Assembly (NCBI GenBank): GCA_009746045.1
Contig: RPFO01000052.1
Span: 73,501 to 137,500, forward strand
Direction of reading: 5' to 3'
DNA: 64,000 nt
Source: Mesostigma viride
Lineage: Eukaryota; Streptophyta; Mesostigmatophyceae; Mesostigmatales; Mesostigmataceae
The translations under genes and the position numbers were made by a program. The notes beneath the pieces were generated by a model. That model saw only the letters and a list, made by a program, of their open reading frames with translations. It had not been told where the DNA came from and made no database searches. Of this stretch, positions 1 through 10,759 are shown in pieces. The stretch's first letter is position 1; each line of letters begins with the position of its first letter.

Positions 1-837
1 TTTTGGTCGCGCGGAATCAAATAGAATTCATGACAGCGGCAGCAAAATCGCGTTTTTGGTGGTTGTTCTGACTGTGAAGCAGGCATTAATATCGGTAGCA
101 TCGACTTCTAAACCGAGCGGGTGCTTTTTGCCACATTTTCGGCCATTGTCGGTAAGTAATTATTCAGGCCTGCGCAGTGCGTGTCTGACCTGTCCGTGGA
201 AGAACGGCTGTTGTTGCGCGCCTGCCGGGCGAGGGATTTACGAGGGCAAGGTACAGATTTGTCGCGAATGTTATCTGCTATCAGTGCTTTCTTCTATGAG
301 CTCATCGTTCGAAGTTTTTTGCGCTCTTTTTGGGCAGTTTCTGCCAGCTAGCTCGCCGTTGCTTGCCGTTGTGTTGTCGAATACCTGGCAGCTTTAGATT
401 GTTTTCATTGATGTTGTGGTCAGGACCGCTTCAGTCGTAGCCTATAGCTTCTCGGGAAGGTTTTAAGGCATTAGTTTCATGAAACGTGTTCTGGCAAGGA
501 TGTTGTGCGTATGGATGCTTGTTGTTGTGTGAGAGTGACGCACCCTCTCTCAGTTCGCAGCGTCATCACAGCGCTCAGAAGCTGAAGGGCCGCCAATGTT
601 TTCTTTGCATTTTATCGTGCAGGGATGGAAGTGTTAGGATGTTGCATTTGTGTGACTGCATGTAGATAGCTGCCACTGTTGGTTTATTTGAGCTTTCCCT
701 TGTTATGATGATGTGACAAGACTACATTCCCCAAGTCCATTTACATTTGGCGGATCCCGCTACACCAAAATGGTGTTTTTTGGAAATAGTGGATATTACT
801 TCTATTATAACTTATTTTCATTTGGGAACATACAAAC
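1..837. other. No recognisable gene
   Basis: Mixed-composition sequence with only short open frames that lack any motif I recognise. I see no clear splice signals, RNA gene or repeat structure. It is probably intergenic or intronic. Confidence 0.4.
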
Positions 838-1132
838 CCCCCACCCACTCACCTACCCCACCCAAGGACCCAGCATGCCCCCTTTGCCCCCCCCCCCAAG
901 CACCCAAGCACCCACGCATTCATGCACCCAGGCACCCAGGCATCCAGGCACCCAGGCACCCAGGCATCCAGGCACCAAGGATCTCATCTATCATGGCTAA
1001 GTATCATGTGCATGGAACATACGACAACCCCCCCCCCAAGGACCCAGCATGCCCCCACCCCACCCACGCACCCACCCACCGCACCCAGGCAGTCCGGCAC
1101 AAGGGTGGATTGCATCTATCATGGATTACTAC
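838..1132. repeat. C-rich imperfect tandem repeat, the LINE target
   Basis: Two imperfect copies of a unit of about 140 bp are visible. Each has a run of C, then AAGGACCCAGCATGCCCC, then CAGGCACCCA-type 10-mers, then ATCTATCATGG. The second copy is broken at 1132 by the LINE and resumes after the LINE tail at 13531, where AGCATCATGTGGGAACATA resembles GTATCATGTGCATGGAACATA at 1001-1021. No gene is seen. Confidence 0.6.
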
Positions 1133-2148
1133 GAGGAAATCGCTCTCCTGCAACCTGGTGAGTTTCCCGCCATCCAGATCTTCGTCGACTTCATCAAGGC
1201 TTCTGATTCTGTCCTCTGGGACGCTCTATGGGCTGTACTTGCTCGCGCTCGCGTCCCCACTCCCCTGATTACCGTCATCCGCACCACGCTGTATGAGGGG
1301 TCGACCACTTCGGTGCGCACTCAACACGGCATCACCCCACCATGCCCACTGCAGACCGGCGTCTGGCAGGGTTGCGTCCTGTCGCCGTACCTGTTTATTA
1401 TTGTAGTGGATTATGTTATGCGCCAGGCACGTGCTCGCTTTGCTAGCATTGCAGGCAGTGCCCCTGGCCTAGCGATCACGAACGAGCTTGGAGAAGGGGG
1501 GCCGACTAACAAGCAGAATTTACTAGCTAGCTGACCTCATTTATGCCGACGACATCACGCTCATCGAGAAGCCGGAGTCTGCCCAACTTTGGCTGGACTG
1601 CCTGGCGCTCGAGGCTCGGGCGGTTGGTCTAGAAATCAGCCCCAAAAAGGAGGCCCTGGCCCTCGGCATCATTGGCAGGGCCCCCACCCACACTCCGCCT
1701 CTTAGACGATGCCGAGGTCAACTACCCTTAGTACTTCAGGCCGCTTCAAGCTGCTCGGCAGTTGGCTTCCCGACTGCGAGGACGACATGACGACACGGAT
1801 CGGCATGGCGTGGGCGCACCTCCAGTCCTCCATGACCACCGCCGCTGGTGGAGCAACCCCGCCCTACCCCGGATTGTCAAGCATGACCTCTTCAAGGTCG
1901 TCATTCTGACGATCCTGACCTACGGCGCCGAGACGTGGACACTGACGCAGGAGCTGGAGCACCGACTCGACGGCGCCGTCACCAAGATGCTGCGCAAGGC
2001 CCTTAACATCCCCTTTGGTTTGCACATTAGTAATGAGGATTTGTACGCTGATTTGCCTAGCTATGTTTCCCACATTCTTAGGCACAGGCGCCTGGGCCTA
2101 GCCGGGCATGCACCTGGCCCGCACAGATCAGGTAGATACCTCAGATAG
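1133..2148 (+). pseudogene. LINE ORF2 reverse transcriptase, broken
   Basis: Remnant of a non-LTR reverse transcriptase. In order: FVDFIKASDSVLWDAL (motif A, normally FVDFxKAFDS), LQTGVWQGCVLSPYLFI (motif B, normally GxxQGxxLSPxLF), YADDITLIEK at 1542-1571 (catalytic YADD), then FKLLGSWL and LTYGAETWTLT, the usual thumb-side signature of LINE RTs. These motifs lie in at least three frames, so there are several frameshifts and stops and the copy is dead. A second copy of the downstream part lies on the - strand at 57.6-58.1 kb. Confidence 0.8.
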
Positions 2149-2161
2149 ACTAGCTGGCACC

Positions 2162-2830
2162 TGTTACGGCCCAGACCTTTGTATGGGCGTAACAATGCCT
2201 TCAATAAATAAGTCGAAAGTCATTTGTTATTCGTTTGGGACTTTCGATAGCTCGCTTTCATAGTCCGCCGGACTATAGGACTCAATTCGGGACTTATTTG
2301 GGAATTTGTCCTAAGTTCGGGACTTTATGTGTTTATTTGGTATACTTTGTGTGTTCCGGACCAGCTATTTTGGGCCTAGCCAGAAGTACAAGATCTTCTA
2401 GGGGCCGGGCCGGCCCTAGATGTCATACAGAACCTATTGGGGCTTGACGGCAGTATCTGGAAGATCGGCGCGCATGTCGGCGCGCCTGCACACCAACTTG
2501 CCAGCTTGGTAGCGCAGCTAGGTGAAATTGGTCTGAGGACGATGGACTCTCTCTCTTTGGTTTGATGATTAATGAAACGAGTGTTGACGACTCTCTCAGA
2601 CCAAGGGGCACTAATCCGGATGTCATTTGCCTCATGACATGCCGTGTTATATAGCTAGATTAATTAATCATGCTATAAGGCCTAGCTGAGGATAAACCGC
2701 TGCTTAGTTAGTCAATTTACTGCGATCTTTGCTTGCTATCGCGGTACACGGATGCGCGGCTGTGCCGGCTTATTAAACTGCACCTTATACTAGATTAGAT
2801 CTTTCGCACCGTCCGGCTCCGGACGTAACA
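2162..2830 (+). repeat. 5' LTR of LTR-RT1
   Basis: 669 bp, bounded TGTTAC...GTAACA and nearly identical to 12408-13076. It contains an inverted repeat TTGGTCTGAG / CTCAGACCAA with about 68 nt between the arms, and a TATATAG stretch near 2649 that could serve as the U3 TATA box. The promoter role is inference. Confidence 0.93.
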
Positions 2831-2831
2831 C

Positions 2832-2842
2832 TGGATCGGAGG
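2832..2842 (+). other. Primer-binding site of LTR-RT1
   Basis: TGGATCGGAGG starts two bases after the 5' LTR. The sister element has TGGTATCGGAGG at the same place, close to the TGGTATCAGAGC complement of initiator tRNA-Met used by many plant LTR elements. The LTR-RT1 site lacks one or two bases of that consensus. Confidence 0.65.
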
Positions 2843-3549
2843 TAGTTCTAGAGGTTTTCCACAGGTGCTCGCGAAGAGCCCTTGTGTTTAAGCCGCTAGG
2901 TGCATTCTTAATAGCGCAGGGCCTGCGCAGGTCCGGCCCAATATTTAGCGAGATAGAAAGCCGAGTTCGACCCGCCAGCCTGGGAAACTGGCTGTGGTGA
3001 ACGGCGGCATCGTCTAGCTCAAAGGGCGGACATAGTGTAGGGCTTAGAAGCATCTCCTGTCGACTGGGCACCGACGGGGAGCTCGGCTCTGCACCACTAC
3101 AAGGAATCGGCGCCAAGCTAGGGAGGAAAGTCGGCTGCGCAACGCCAAGGTACGTTTTGTCATGCAGTATGTGGTAGTCGCTTGCAGCCAACCGCCTTGC
3201 TCCGTCTCTCTTACCTGCACGCGTAGGAGGTGAGGTGATGTGCGCCCATCCTTGTTGTTTTGTTTGTGAATTTGTCGTTTCTGTGACGTATTGTGACTAG
3301 CGTCCTGGCTGCGAAAGCTGTGGGCGCTGGTAGGGTGGTTTCCGTGGCTTCGTCCTTGCGAAAAGGCGGGCAGTTATCACGGAGGCTACCCTCTTGTATG
3401 GAATTAGGGGCGCGAAGCTCCTGATTTCTGTGATAGTGATTAGATTAGAGCCAGTTGGCATCCCCCCCCTGTGACAGGCCACACACTAGAGGTAAAAAGG
3501 TTCCTTTCTCTTTTCTATCTCTGTCTGCTGGCAATAGACAACGTGTGTG

Positions 3550-3972
3550 ATGGCTAATAGTAATAATAGAAATAATATTAGATATAATAATGGACTTGGG
3601 GGTTGGGATAGTGATGTATCTAGGCAACTTTACTATGCTGTGGCACATGATGGAGGCACAGGGAAAGTAGGTATTTTCTATAGCTGGGTAGACTGCAAGA
3701 ACTATATAGTGGATAGGCATAGGGCTATCTTTAAGGGATTCAAGACAGCATGGGAAGCAGATAGGTTTATCCAGGAATACATGACACGTCCAGTAGGCTT
3801 GCACGTAGAGGCACCACCTCAGGAGATTAGGACTCGCCCAATGCCTAGGGGCCGTAGCTGTGCACCCAATAGTGCAACAGTAGAGAGCAGGACGGGGGAC
3901 ACACAGGCTGTCACAGTCACGTTCAGCCAACTCACTGTCAGCACCCCACCTAGGCAGCCACCTAGTTTCTAG
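3550..3972 (+). CDS. ORF0: Cauli_VI / RNase H1 hybrid-binding-domain protein
   Basis: A 140-aa ORF between the 5' LTR and gag. I chose ATG 3550 because it begins MANSNNRNN. Residues about 28-80 match the pattern of the RNase H1 N-terminal RNA:DNA hybrid-binding domain, also found in caulimovirus viroplasmin: LYYAVAHDGG, GIFYSWVDCKNYI, then IFKGFKTAWEADRFI. The family pattern is YYAVxxGxxxGIYxxWxxCxxxVxGxxxAxFKxFxxxxEAxxF. The C-terminal tail ends near AVTVTFSQLT, also present in LTR-RT2, so the whole ORF is conserved between two diverged elements. No RNase H catalytic domain follows; the pol protein carries its own. A role in binding RNA, RNA:DNA hybrids or reverse-transcription intermediates is inferred. 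A 159-bp gap separates it from gag. Confidence 0.7.
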   Translation: MANSNNRNNIRYNNGLGGWDSDVSRQLYYAVAHDGGTGKVGIFYSWVDCKNYIVDRHRAIFKGFKTAWEADRFIQEYMTRPVGLHVEAPPQEIRTRPMPRGRSCAPNSATVESRTGDTQAVTVTFSQLTVSTPPRQPPSF

Positions 3973-4131
3973 AGGAGTAGAGTACTAATTATAGCTTACT
4001 ATATAATAGCTACATTAGCAGAATAACGTAGGGCAGTCGCTTGGTTGATTGCTTGTGGGCATGTGCATGGCATTTTCCTCCTTCTTCCTCTCTCCTTCCT
4101 TCCTTCTCTTGTGGATGTGGTACTGGTAAAC

Positions 4132-6257
4132 ATGCCGCGGGGTAAAAAGAAGGTACGCGGCACGGCTAGGAGTCATTCCGAGGATGGAGGTGCAGACTTG
4201 GATAGGCAGGGCAGCCCAGAGTACCAAGTACAGGAGGTATCACAACAGGGCTCGTCCTACCAGCAAGGCAGTCCTGTAGGTCACCCAGGTGAGCTGGCTA
4301 GTACCTCCCGTGAGCCGCGAAGGCCACGAGGAGCGGATAGGATGGATAATAGGGAGGAATACCAGCCGCAGCGAATGCAGGCTGAGTATAACCAGCTGAT
4401 GGAACGGGCAGGTGATGAGGCCCGGCCCAGATCGAATCCCACGAGTGCAGCCCAGCACCTGGCAGTGCAGCCGCAGCAACACCCGCCAGTGCAGCCGCAG
4501 CAGCACCCCGTGCAGTCCCCACAGCAGCATTCGGAACAGCAACAGCCGTTGCCGCAGCAGTGGCAGCAGCAGCCAGTACAGCAGCAGCAGCCACCGCCGC
4601 CGCAGCAGCAACAGTGGCAGCAGCCGCAGCAGCTTCCGCCGTTGCAGCAGCAGCAGCAGCCGCTAAGCCAGCCGACCGGGTCGCAGATGTTTGGTCCGCT
4701 TAGTCAGAACGCGACCTATTATCACGCGCAACGTGCCCAACGATTACAACATCCCTGGGCGAGCGGTCGACGGGTTTCTTTTGGCAGTGACCTGCAGTCC
4801 AATGCGACATCGCTGTGGACCCAGGACGAGGCTAGGGTTCCACCGCCGGTATACGATGAGGGTGGGCCCGCGTCGTCCCATCCGGCGCGCAATGTCCCAG
4901 CAGCCGGACCTGCGCGGCCGAGCGTGTCGCATGGCAATAACCTCAACTTGAGTCGCATGGCACCCAGTGATCCTGGCTACGCGCATCCCTCGTCTGTCTG
5001 GCTACAACGCAGCGCGACTAGGTCAGCGCCTGCATCGGCAGATGACTCGTTGTCGATCTTTAATGTTCCGCCATATCGCGCAGTGGGCGGACCTCGGGCC
5101 GACGCGTTTAAGGCGCCGCCCATGCCTGACTTTAAACCAGTGCCCAAGCTGCGCGCGACTATGAACCCTCGCGAGATCGACGAATGGACGCGTATGTGGG
5201 TACAGATCTACTGGGCGTGGTGCAACCACAATGGGTGGGAGCTAGCTACCGAGGTTCTTATCTCCTACGTCGTCACCAACTGCATGGATCCCTCAGTGGT
5301 CGGCATACTCAACTGTGAGAGTGTCGCGTCGCGCTTGTACCCTCGCACAGTAGAGGAGCTACTAGAGCGCATTGAGCGCAAGCTGGTGCCCCCTGACTGG
5401 AAGCTCCACGAGCGTCTGGCTTTTTCCAAGCTACGCCAAGGCACCACACCGTTCCGCGAGTTTCTGACAGAGTTTGAAGCATTCTCGGCTCGCCTTGAGG
5501 ACTTGACCTGGACCGAATATAGGGCGCGGTTCATTGAGGCGCTGAGTCCGGAACTCCTAGATGAGGTGCTAAAGCGCTTTGCTGAGATACCGTGGGAGCA
5601 GTGGGATGTGATCGAGATCCAGCAGTACCTTCTAAAGGTGTCAGATGTGCTCGCACGCCGCCGCGCAGCGGTCACCTATCGGCATGCTGGTGCTGCACCG
5701 CGTCGCGTCCACTTCACTACGGTGGACCAAGATGGGTCCTCTGAGGACATTATCGACCACGAGCAGGAGGACGGCGACTATGAAGCGCCCCAGGTCAATG
5801 CAATCGATGCGTCCAAGGCGCGATGCTTCCGGTGCGGCGAGGTCGGTCATCTCAAGAAGGACTGCACGCGCGACCACCACGGGATCGCGATCGTGGCGAC
5901 GAGCAGACGTCACCCCGTTTCTCCGGGCCTGCCTTCGGTAAGCGCCCGGAACAAGCATGGCGCCCAGACCGGCCTCGCAACGCGGGCGAGCGCGCAGCCA
6001 AGCTGCAGGACGCCCGGCAGCGTCCCACGCAGCACCAGACGCCCCGCGCTACGGGTCCTTCGTTCCAGCAGGTGAACCGCGAGTTGAATGAGTTGTTCTC
6101 ACAGCAACAGGATTCGGGTAATGGCGCCTCGGGGGTTATGGATGGCAAGGCGGTCGCCGGTTATGGGCATGGCGACGAGGAGGATGAGGTAGAGGGGGAA
6201 GAGTGGACCGGGCGGTCGAACGAGGCGGTCTCCCGGCCCTCCGCTCCTCGTGCGTAG
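4132..6257 (+). pseudogene. gag: gag of LTR-RT1 (one frameshift)
   Basis: Capsid/nucleocapsid precursor. Start chosen at ATG 4132 (MPRGKKKVRG) because the sister element starts similarly (MPTRYQ at 15697); the frame is open further upstream. The N-terminal third is Gln/Pro-rich. The capsid-like core includes PREIDEWTRMWVQIYWAW and RARFIEALSPELLDEVL, and is followed by a CCHC zinc knuckle CFRCGEVGHLKKDC at 5824-5865. Just after the knuckle (about 5870-5915) the frame shifts. The conserved tail (RFSGPAFG, DRPRNAGERAA, an acidic Glu/Asp stretch) continues in the third frame to the stop at 6257, as in LTR-RT2. A pyrimidine-rich tract (4076-4110) precedes the start in both elements. Confidence 0.88.
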
Positions 6258-6260
6258 TGT
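6188..6260 (+). promoter_or_regulatory. Candidate -1 gag-pol frameshift zone
   Basis: The pol frame is -1 relative to the gag tail. It opens immediately after TGA at 6185-6187 and runs past the gag stop; the first pol-frame ATG is far downstream at the protease. A G-run (6194-6198, GGGGGAAGAG) lies just after the opening point. LTR-RT2 has the same geometry: TGA at 20036-20038, then eight Gs at 20051-20058. The slip site is inferred; in LTR-RT1 it is not a perfect X XXY YYZ heptamer. Confidence 0.45.
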
Positions 6261-7392
6261 CCCTGCCTACACGGATAGAGGTAGATGTAGGACAGGTAGA
6301 TAGGGTAGCGCAAGTCAGTAACGTCGGACAGACAGACAGCTTAGATAAGGACACCCCGTTGGTAGCGAATACCAGCGCGGGCGCAGAATCAGTCGTTACA
6401 GTAGATAGTCGCACCCCGCTTGTAGCGAATACAAGTGCGGATGCATCCTTGGGCGAGAACTTTGCCCCAAGCACGCAGCCGGCCACGGGTAGCGCAGCGA
6501 GCTCCGACCCGCCTACGCGCGCAACTCCGGCTGGTACCCGCAACTTGCTCCTGTTTAGGGGAGGTCTGGCTGTACCGGGATCAGCATTAGACCCCTACCT
6601 CAAGGACAAGACCGTCATGGACGTGCAGTTCATGGTGGACATGGGTGCGTCTACGTCGTTCATCAACGAGGCATTGGCGCGTCGCGCAGGATACGACATC
6701 CGGCCACATGCGACAGTGGTGAATGTGACCTATTCAGATGGTCGCAAGAGCCCCTCGCCTGGTCGGGTTGATATCAAGGCTGTGATTCAAGGCATCCCTG
6801 TGGAGCTCACAGCCACGGTCGCACCGCTGGGAGCTGCCGACATCATCATCGGCATCGACTGGCTGGACGCGCAGGATGTGGACATTAGCATTCGGCGTCG
6901 CGTGGTGTGGTTCCCTGACGGTTCCTTTTGGAGCCCTGTCAGCGAATACAAAGTGCAGGGCCCCGGCGTGCATAACATCACGCACGAGCGGGAAGTCACC
7001 CAGCCCCGCAACGCCTCGCAGATCCTCATGAGCCTCAAGTCACTGGAGAGTAAGCTGCGTCGAGGCAAGGAGTACTACATGTACCGTCTTGACCTCTCCA
7101 ACATAGAGGTTCTCCTTAATGAGATCGGCGTGGGGTTTACACCCGAGGAGACGGAGCGTTATAACGCGGTTCTAGCGCGACGGGAGAAGCTCTTTGACGA
7201 AAGCAAGCAGGAGTTTCCCCCGCACCGCTCAGTGCTCCACCGCATCCAGGTGAAGGAGGGCTATGGTCCCACGTCCTCCCCCATGTACCGCATGGGTCCA
7301 GTTGAGCTGGTGGAGCTGAAGAAGATCTTGATGGCGCTCTTGGAGCGGGGTCTCATCGAGCCTAGCAATAGCCCCTTCTCGGCTGGTGTGCT

Positions 7393-7586
7393 CAGTGTGA
7401 GCTAGTACGGCAATACGGCAATACGGAAAAACCTCGGCGTATTGCGTATTTCGTATAATACGTGTATTATACGCGTATAATACGGCGTACTACTAGCAAA
7501 ATTTCTAGTACGGCAATACGCCAAACCTCGGCGTATTGCGTATTTCGTATAATACGGCGTATAATACGGCGTACTAGCTCACACTG
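7393..7586. mobile_element. hAT-type MITE inside pol
   Basis: A 194-bp insertion with perfect 17-bp terminal inverted repeats CAGTGTGAGCTAGTACG and an 8-bp target duplication GGTGTGCT (7385-7392 and 7587-7594). An 8-bp duplication and CAGTG-type ends are hAT hallmarks. The interior consists of two related blocks of GTACGGCAATACG and TATTATACG palindromes and would fold strongly. LTR-RT2 has the uninterrupted site at about 21115. It introduces a stop in the RT domain and has no coding capacity. Confidence 0.92.
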
Positions 7587-10500
7587 GGTGTGCTACTGGT
7601 CCCTAAGCCTGGGGGCAAGTGGCGGCTCGTCACGGACTACCGGAAGCTCAATGCTAAAGTCCAAGTACCCCCTTCCGCGCATCGACGATATCTTCAACCG
7701 CGTCCAAGGAGCCACGTGCTTTACAGTCCTAGACTGCGCGGATGGCTTCTGGCAGCTTCGCATCGCCCCGGAGGATTGTCACAAGACGGCGTTCAACACG
7801 CCCTTTGGGCATTACCAGTTTCGGGTGGCCGCGATGGGTTTGTGCAATTCCCCCGCGAGCTTCCAGATGCTCATGAACGACATCCTCCGCCCTGGCATGG
7901 GAACCGCGCATCTTCCGCAGGTTTCCCGTGACCTCAAGGACCCCAACAGGGGCGTGAAGCCCCCGTGGTCCTACAAGCGCACATGCGCTCTCGCGTACCT
8001 GGACGACATCCTCGTGTACTCCAAGACTTTCGAGGATCACTTAGAGGACGTCGACACAGTGTTGCGCATTATGGAAGAGGAGCATCTTTCGGTCCGCAAG
8101 GCCAAGGTCCGCGCTGGACGCAGCGTGCCCTTTTTGGGTCACACCCTCTCTGCCGCTGGCGTCGCGACGGACCCCGCAAAGATTGCTTCCATCCAACAGT
8201 GGCCGACCCCGACCGACGTCAAGGGTGTGCGCAGCTTTTTGGGTATCGCGTCATACTACCGACGCTTTATCCCCCGCTTCGCGACAATAGCTGCCCCCAT
8301 CAACGCCCTCCTCAAGAAGGGTGTTCCCTTTGTCTGGTCGGAACCGTGCCAGCAGGCCTTCGAGGCCCTCAAGCACAGCTTGACCACAGCACCCGTGCTC
8401 GCTATCCCGGATCCGTCAAGGCCCTTTGTGGTGGCCACGGACGCGAGCAAGGTTGCGATTGGCGGCGTCCTCCTGCAGGACCAGGGTCAGGGGTTACAGC
8501 CGGTTGAGTATATCTCCCGCACCATGATCCCCGCCGAGCGTAACTACCCGGTGCATCAGCAGGAGCTTCTTGCTGTGGTCTACTGCTGTCACACTTGGCG
8601 CCATCATCTTCTCGGGGCTCAGTTTGACGTTGCGATTAGCGAGCAGGGGGACCTTGATCCCCACCGGCTGATCATCCACACGGACCATCGGCCCCTCACG
8701 CATCTGCTCGCCCAACCTAACTTGACGCCCCGTCAGGCGCGGTGGATGGAGTACTTGTCTCAGTTTGCCCCTTTCAAAATTCAGTACGTGAAGGGTGCAG
8801 AGAATGTGGTCCCGGACGCCCTTTCTCGGCGGGCGGACTACGCAGATTTTTATGAGACTATGGACGTACTTCACACCACATGTGGCTCCGCGCAGGAGCC
8901 TGGCTCGCCTTGTGGCGACCCAGGGTCGCCGCACAGTCGCTATCTGTTCCACACCGGTCGCACGACCCAGGACGACCTGTCTCCCGACTGGGAGGCCGCG
9001 CGCGAGGACGTGCGCGCCCCCGGGGAAAGGGAGGGGTCCCGGTCACGAGTGCCACTCAGCCACGTGGTACCGGCTCAGGGAATTTTTCACCTGCAGCGCA
9101 TCGGGCCCCCTACCATTTTTTCGGAGTACGTGCACCAAACCCTTGAGGAGGAGGCGGACACGTACACGATCACTTCTGTCCTGGAGACGTTGATTAGTCG
9201 GTTCACTGTCACGGAGCCCGCGGCCTTAGAGGCAATCAGGTCGCACCCCAAGCAGATGGGCAAGCTCTCGTGCAAGTTCCAGGACGGGCGACTCTATGTC
9301 ATGGTGAGGCCAGACTGCTGGCGCCTGTACGTCCCGGAGATATGTCGAGCGGGTCTGCTCCATGAGCTCCATGACTCTCTCGCCGGTGGCCACCAAGGGA
9401 TCCACCGCTTGCTGCCACGGGCCCGAAAGAACTTCTATTGGCCAGGCATGCGAGAGTACATTGAGACGTACGTGCGCAAGTGTCCATCATGTCAGATCAT
9501 GAAGTCCCGCAATACGGGCTCACAGGCGGTCCCCCAGACCCTACCAGACCCAGTGGGCCCTTGGGATTCCTCGATGATGGATTTTGTTGGCCCCTTCCGG
9601 AAGACCAAGAATGGCAACAGCATGATTCTGGTTTTCCTGGACCGTTTGACGCGCATGTGTCACCTGGCACCATGTCCGGCCGAGCTCACGGCCGAGGCTT
9701 GCGCTAAGCTATACCTTCACCACGTGTTCAGGTACCACGGACTCAGCCGGCAATTCATATCGGACCGAGACAAGCTGTTCACGGCCCGCTTCTGGCAGGA
9801 GTTCTTTGAATGCCTGGGCACCAAGGTGTCGCTGGGGACAGCATATCACAGCTCGTCCTCCCACCTGGTGGAGAGGCTGAACCGCACAGTGCAAGAGACC
9901 ATGCGCCACTACACCGACGCGGTGGGAAGCAACTGGGAAGAGTTCTTGGGTTTGGTGGAGTTCTCCCTGAATAACGCCCCCCAGGCAGCTCATGGCTTCA
10001 CACCATTCTTCCTCAACACGGGCAGGCATCCGCTCACGCCGACTGACCTTCTCACAAGCCCAGCCTTAGCTGAGAAGTCGGTCCGGCGAGACACCCTCGA
10101 AGGGGTGGAGAGGTTGCTGGTCCAGATGCGCCAGGCCCATGACAGTGCGGTCAAGGGCTACCGGGCCGCCGCAGAGCGCTACATGGCGAGGACTGCTGGC
10201 CGCCTAGATGCGCGCACGCCGGCCATCGAGGTGGGCGACTGGGTACTGGTGGAAGGCCCCCGCCTAGGACGTTTCTCTGAGAAGGTAGAGGGTGAGCTCA
10301 AGACAAAGCTCCGTCCTATGTTCCTGGGGCCACACAAGGTTCTGGAGAAGCTTGGAGATGTGATGTTCAAGGTGGACATCCCGAGCTCCTGGAACACTTC
10401 CTCCAACTTCCATCGAGACCAGCTCAAGTTATACCACCAGAACTCCATCCAAGGTCGGCTCAACCCGCCGGCCCCTGTCGAGTACAACCCCGAGACTGGA

Positions 10501-10759
10501 GAACAGGAAGACGAGGTGGCCGAGATCGTGGACCACCGGGACATCAAGCGTGGGAGAGGTAGACAGCGACAGTATCGCGTACGGTGGCGTTTTGCTCAGC
10601 ATGATTACGAGGATTCGTGGCGAACCGAGAATGAGCTAGAAGGGTGTGAACGTCTGCTTCGCGAGTATAAGGCCAATTAAGCATGCCCTCCACTAGGCTA
10701 CCGCGAAGGTAGTAGTGGTGGGGGCGCTATGACAACGGGCTTGATCACGTGTAGCCAGG

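Larger units (their letters stand above)
6188..10680 (+). pseudogene. pol: pol of LTR-RT1: PR-RT-RH-IN-chromodomain, interrupted
   Basis: Domains in order. Aspartic protease: FMVDMGASTSFINEAL at about 6630, where the active-site DTG has become DMG. Reverse transcriptase: LVPKPGGKWRLVTDYRKLN, then YLDDILVYS at about 8001. RNase H: VVATDASKVAIGG, HQQELLAVVY, HTDHRPL, PDALSRR. Integrase HHCC zinc domain: LHELHD...GGHQG...CPSCQIMK. DDE core: MDFVG, ISDRDKLF, HLVERLNRTVQ. A C-terminal chromodomain has RVRWRFAQHDYEDSWRTENE. The coding sequence is broken by a 194-bp MITE at 7393-7586 and by a small deletion/frameshift near 7655; from there to 10680 it is open. An unusual stretch of about 27 residues separates DILRP from YLDD. 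The chromodomain places it with chromoviruses (established family trait). Confidence 0.93.

Noticed and set aside
2520-2620. Possible hammerhead ribozyme in the LTR of LTR-RT1 (CTGAGGA ... GAAAC)
   Set aside because: Both core boxes can be found, but I cannot draw a stem II between them and the cleavage-site triplet does not fit.
8494-8952. Antisense ORFs along pol in both LTR elements
   Set aside because: They shadow the pol frame in GC-rich codons and carry no domain of their own.
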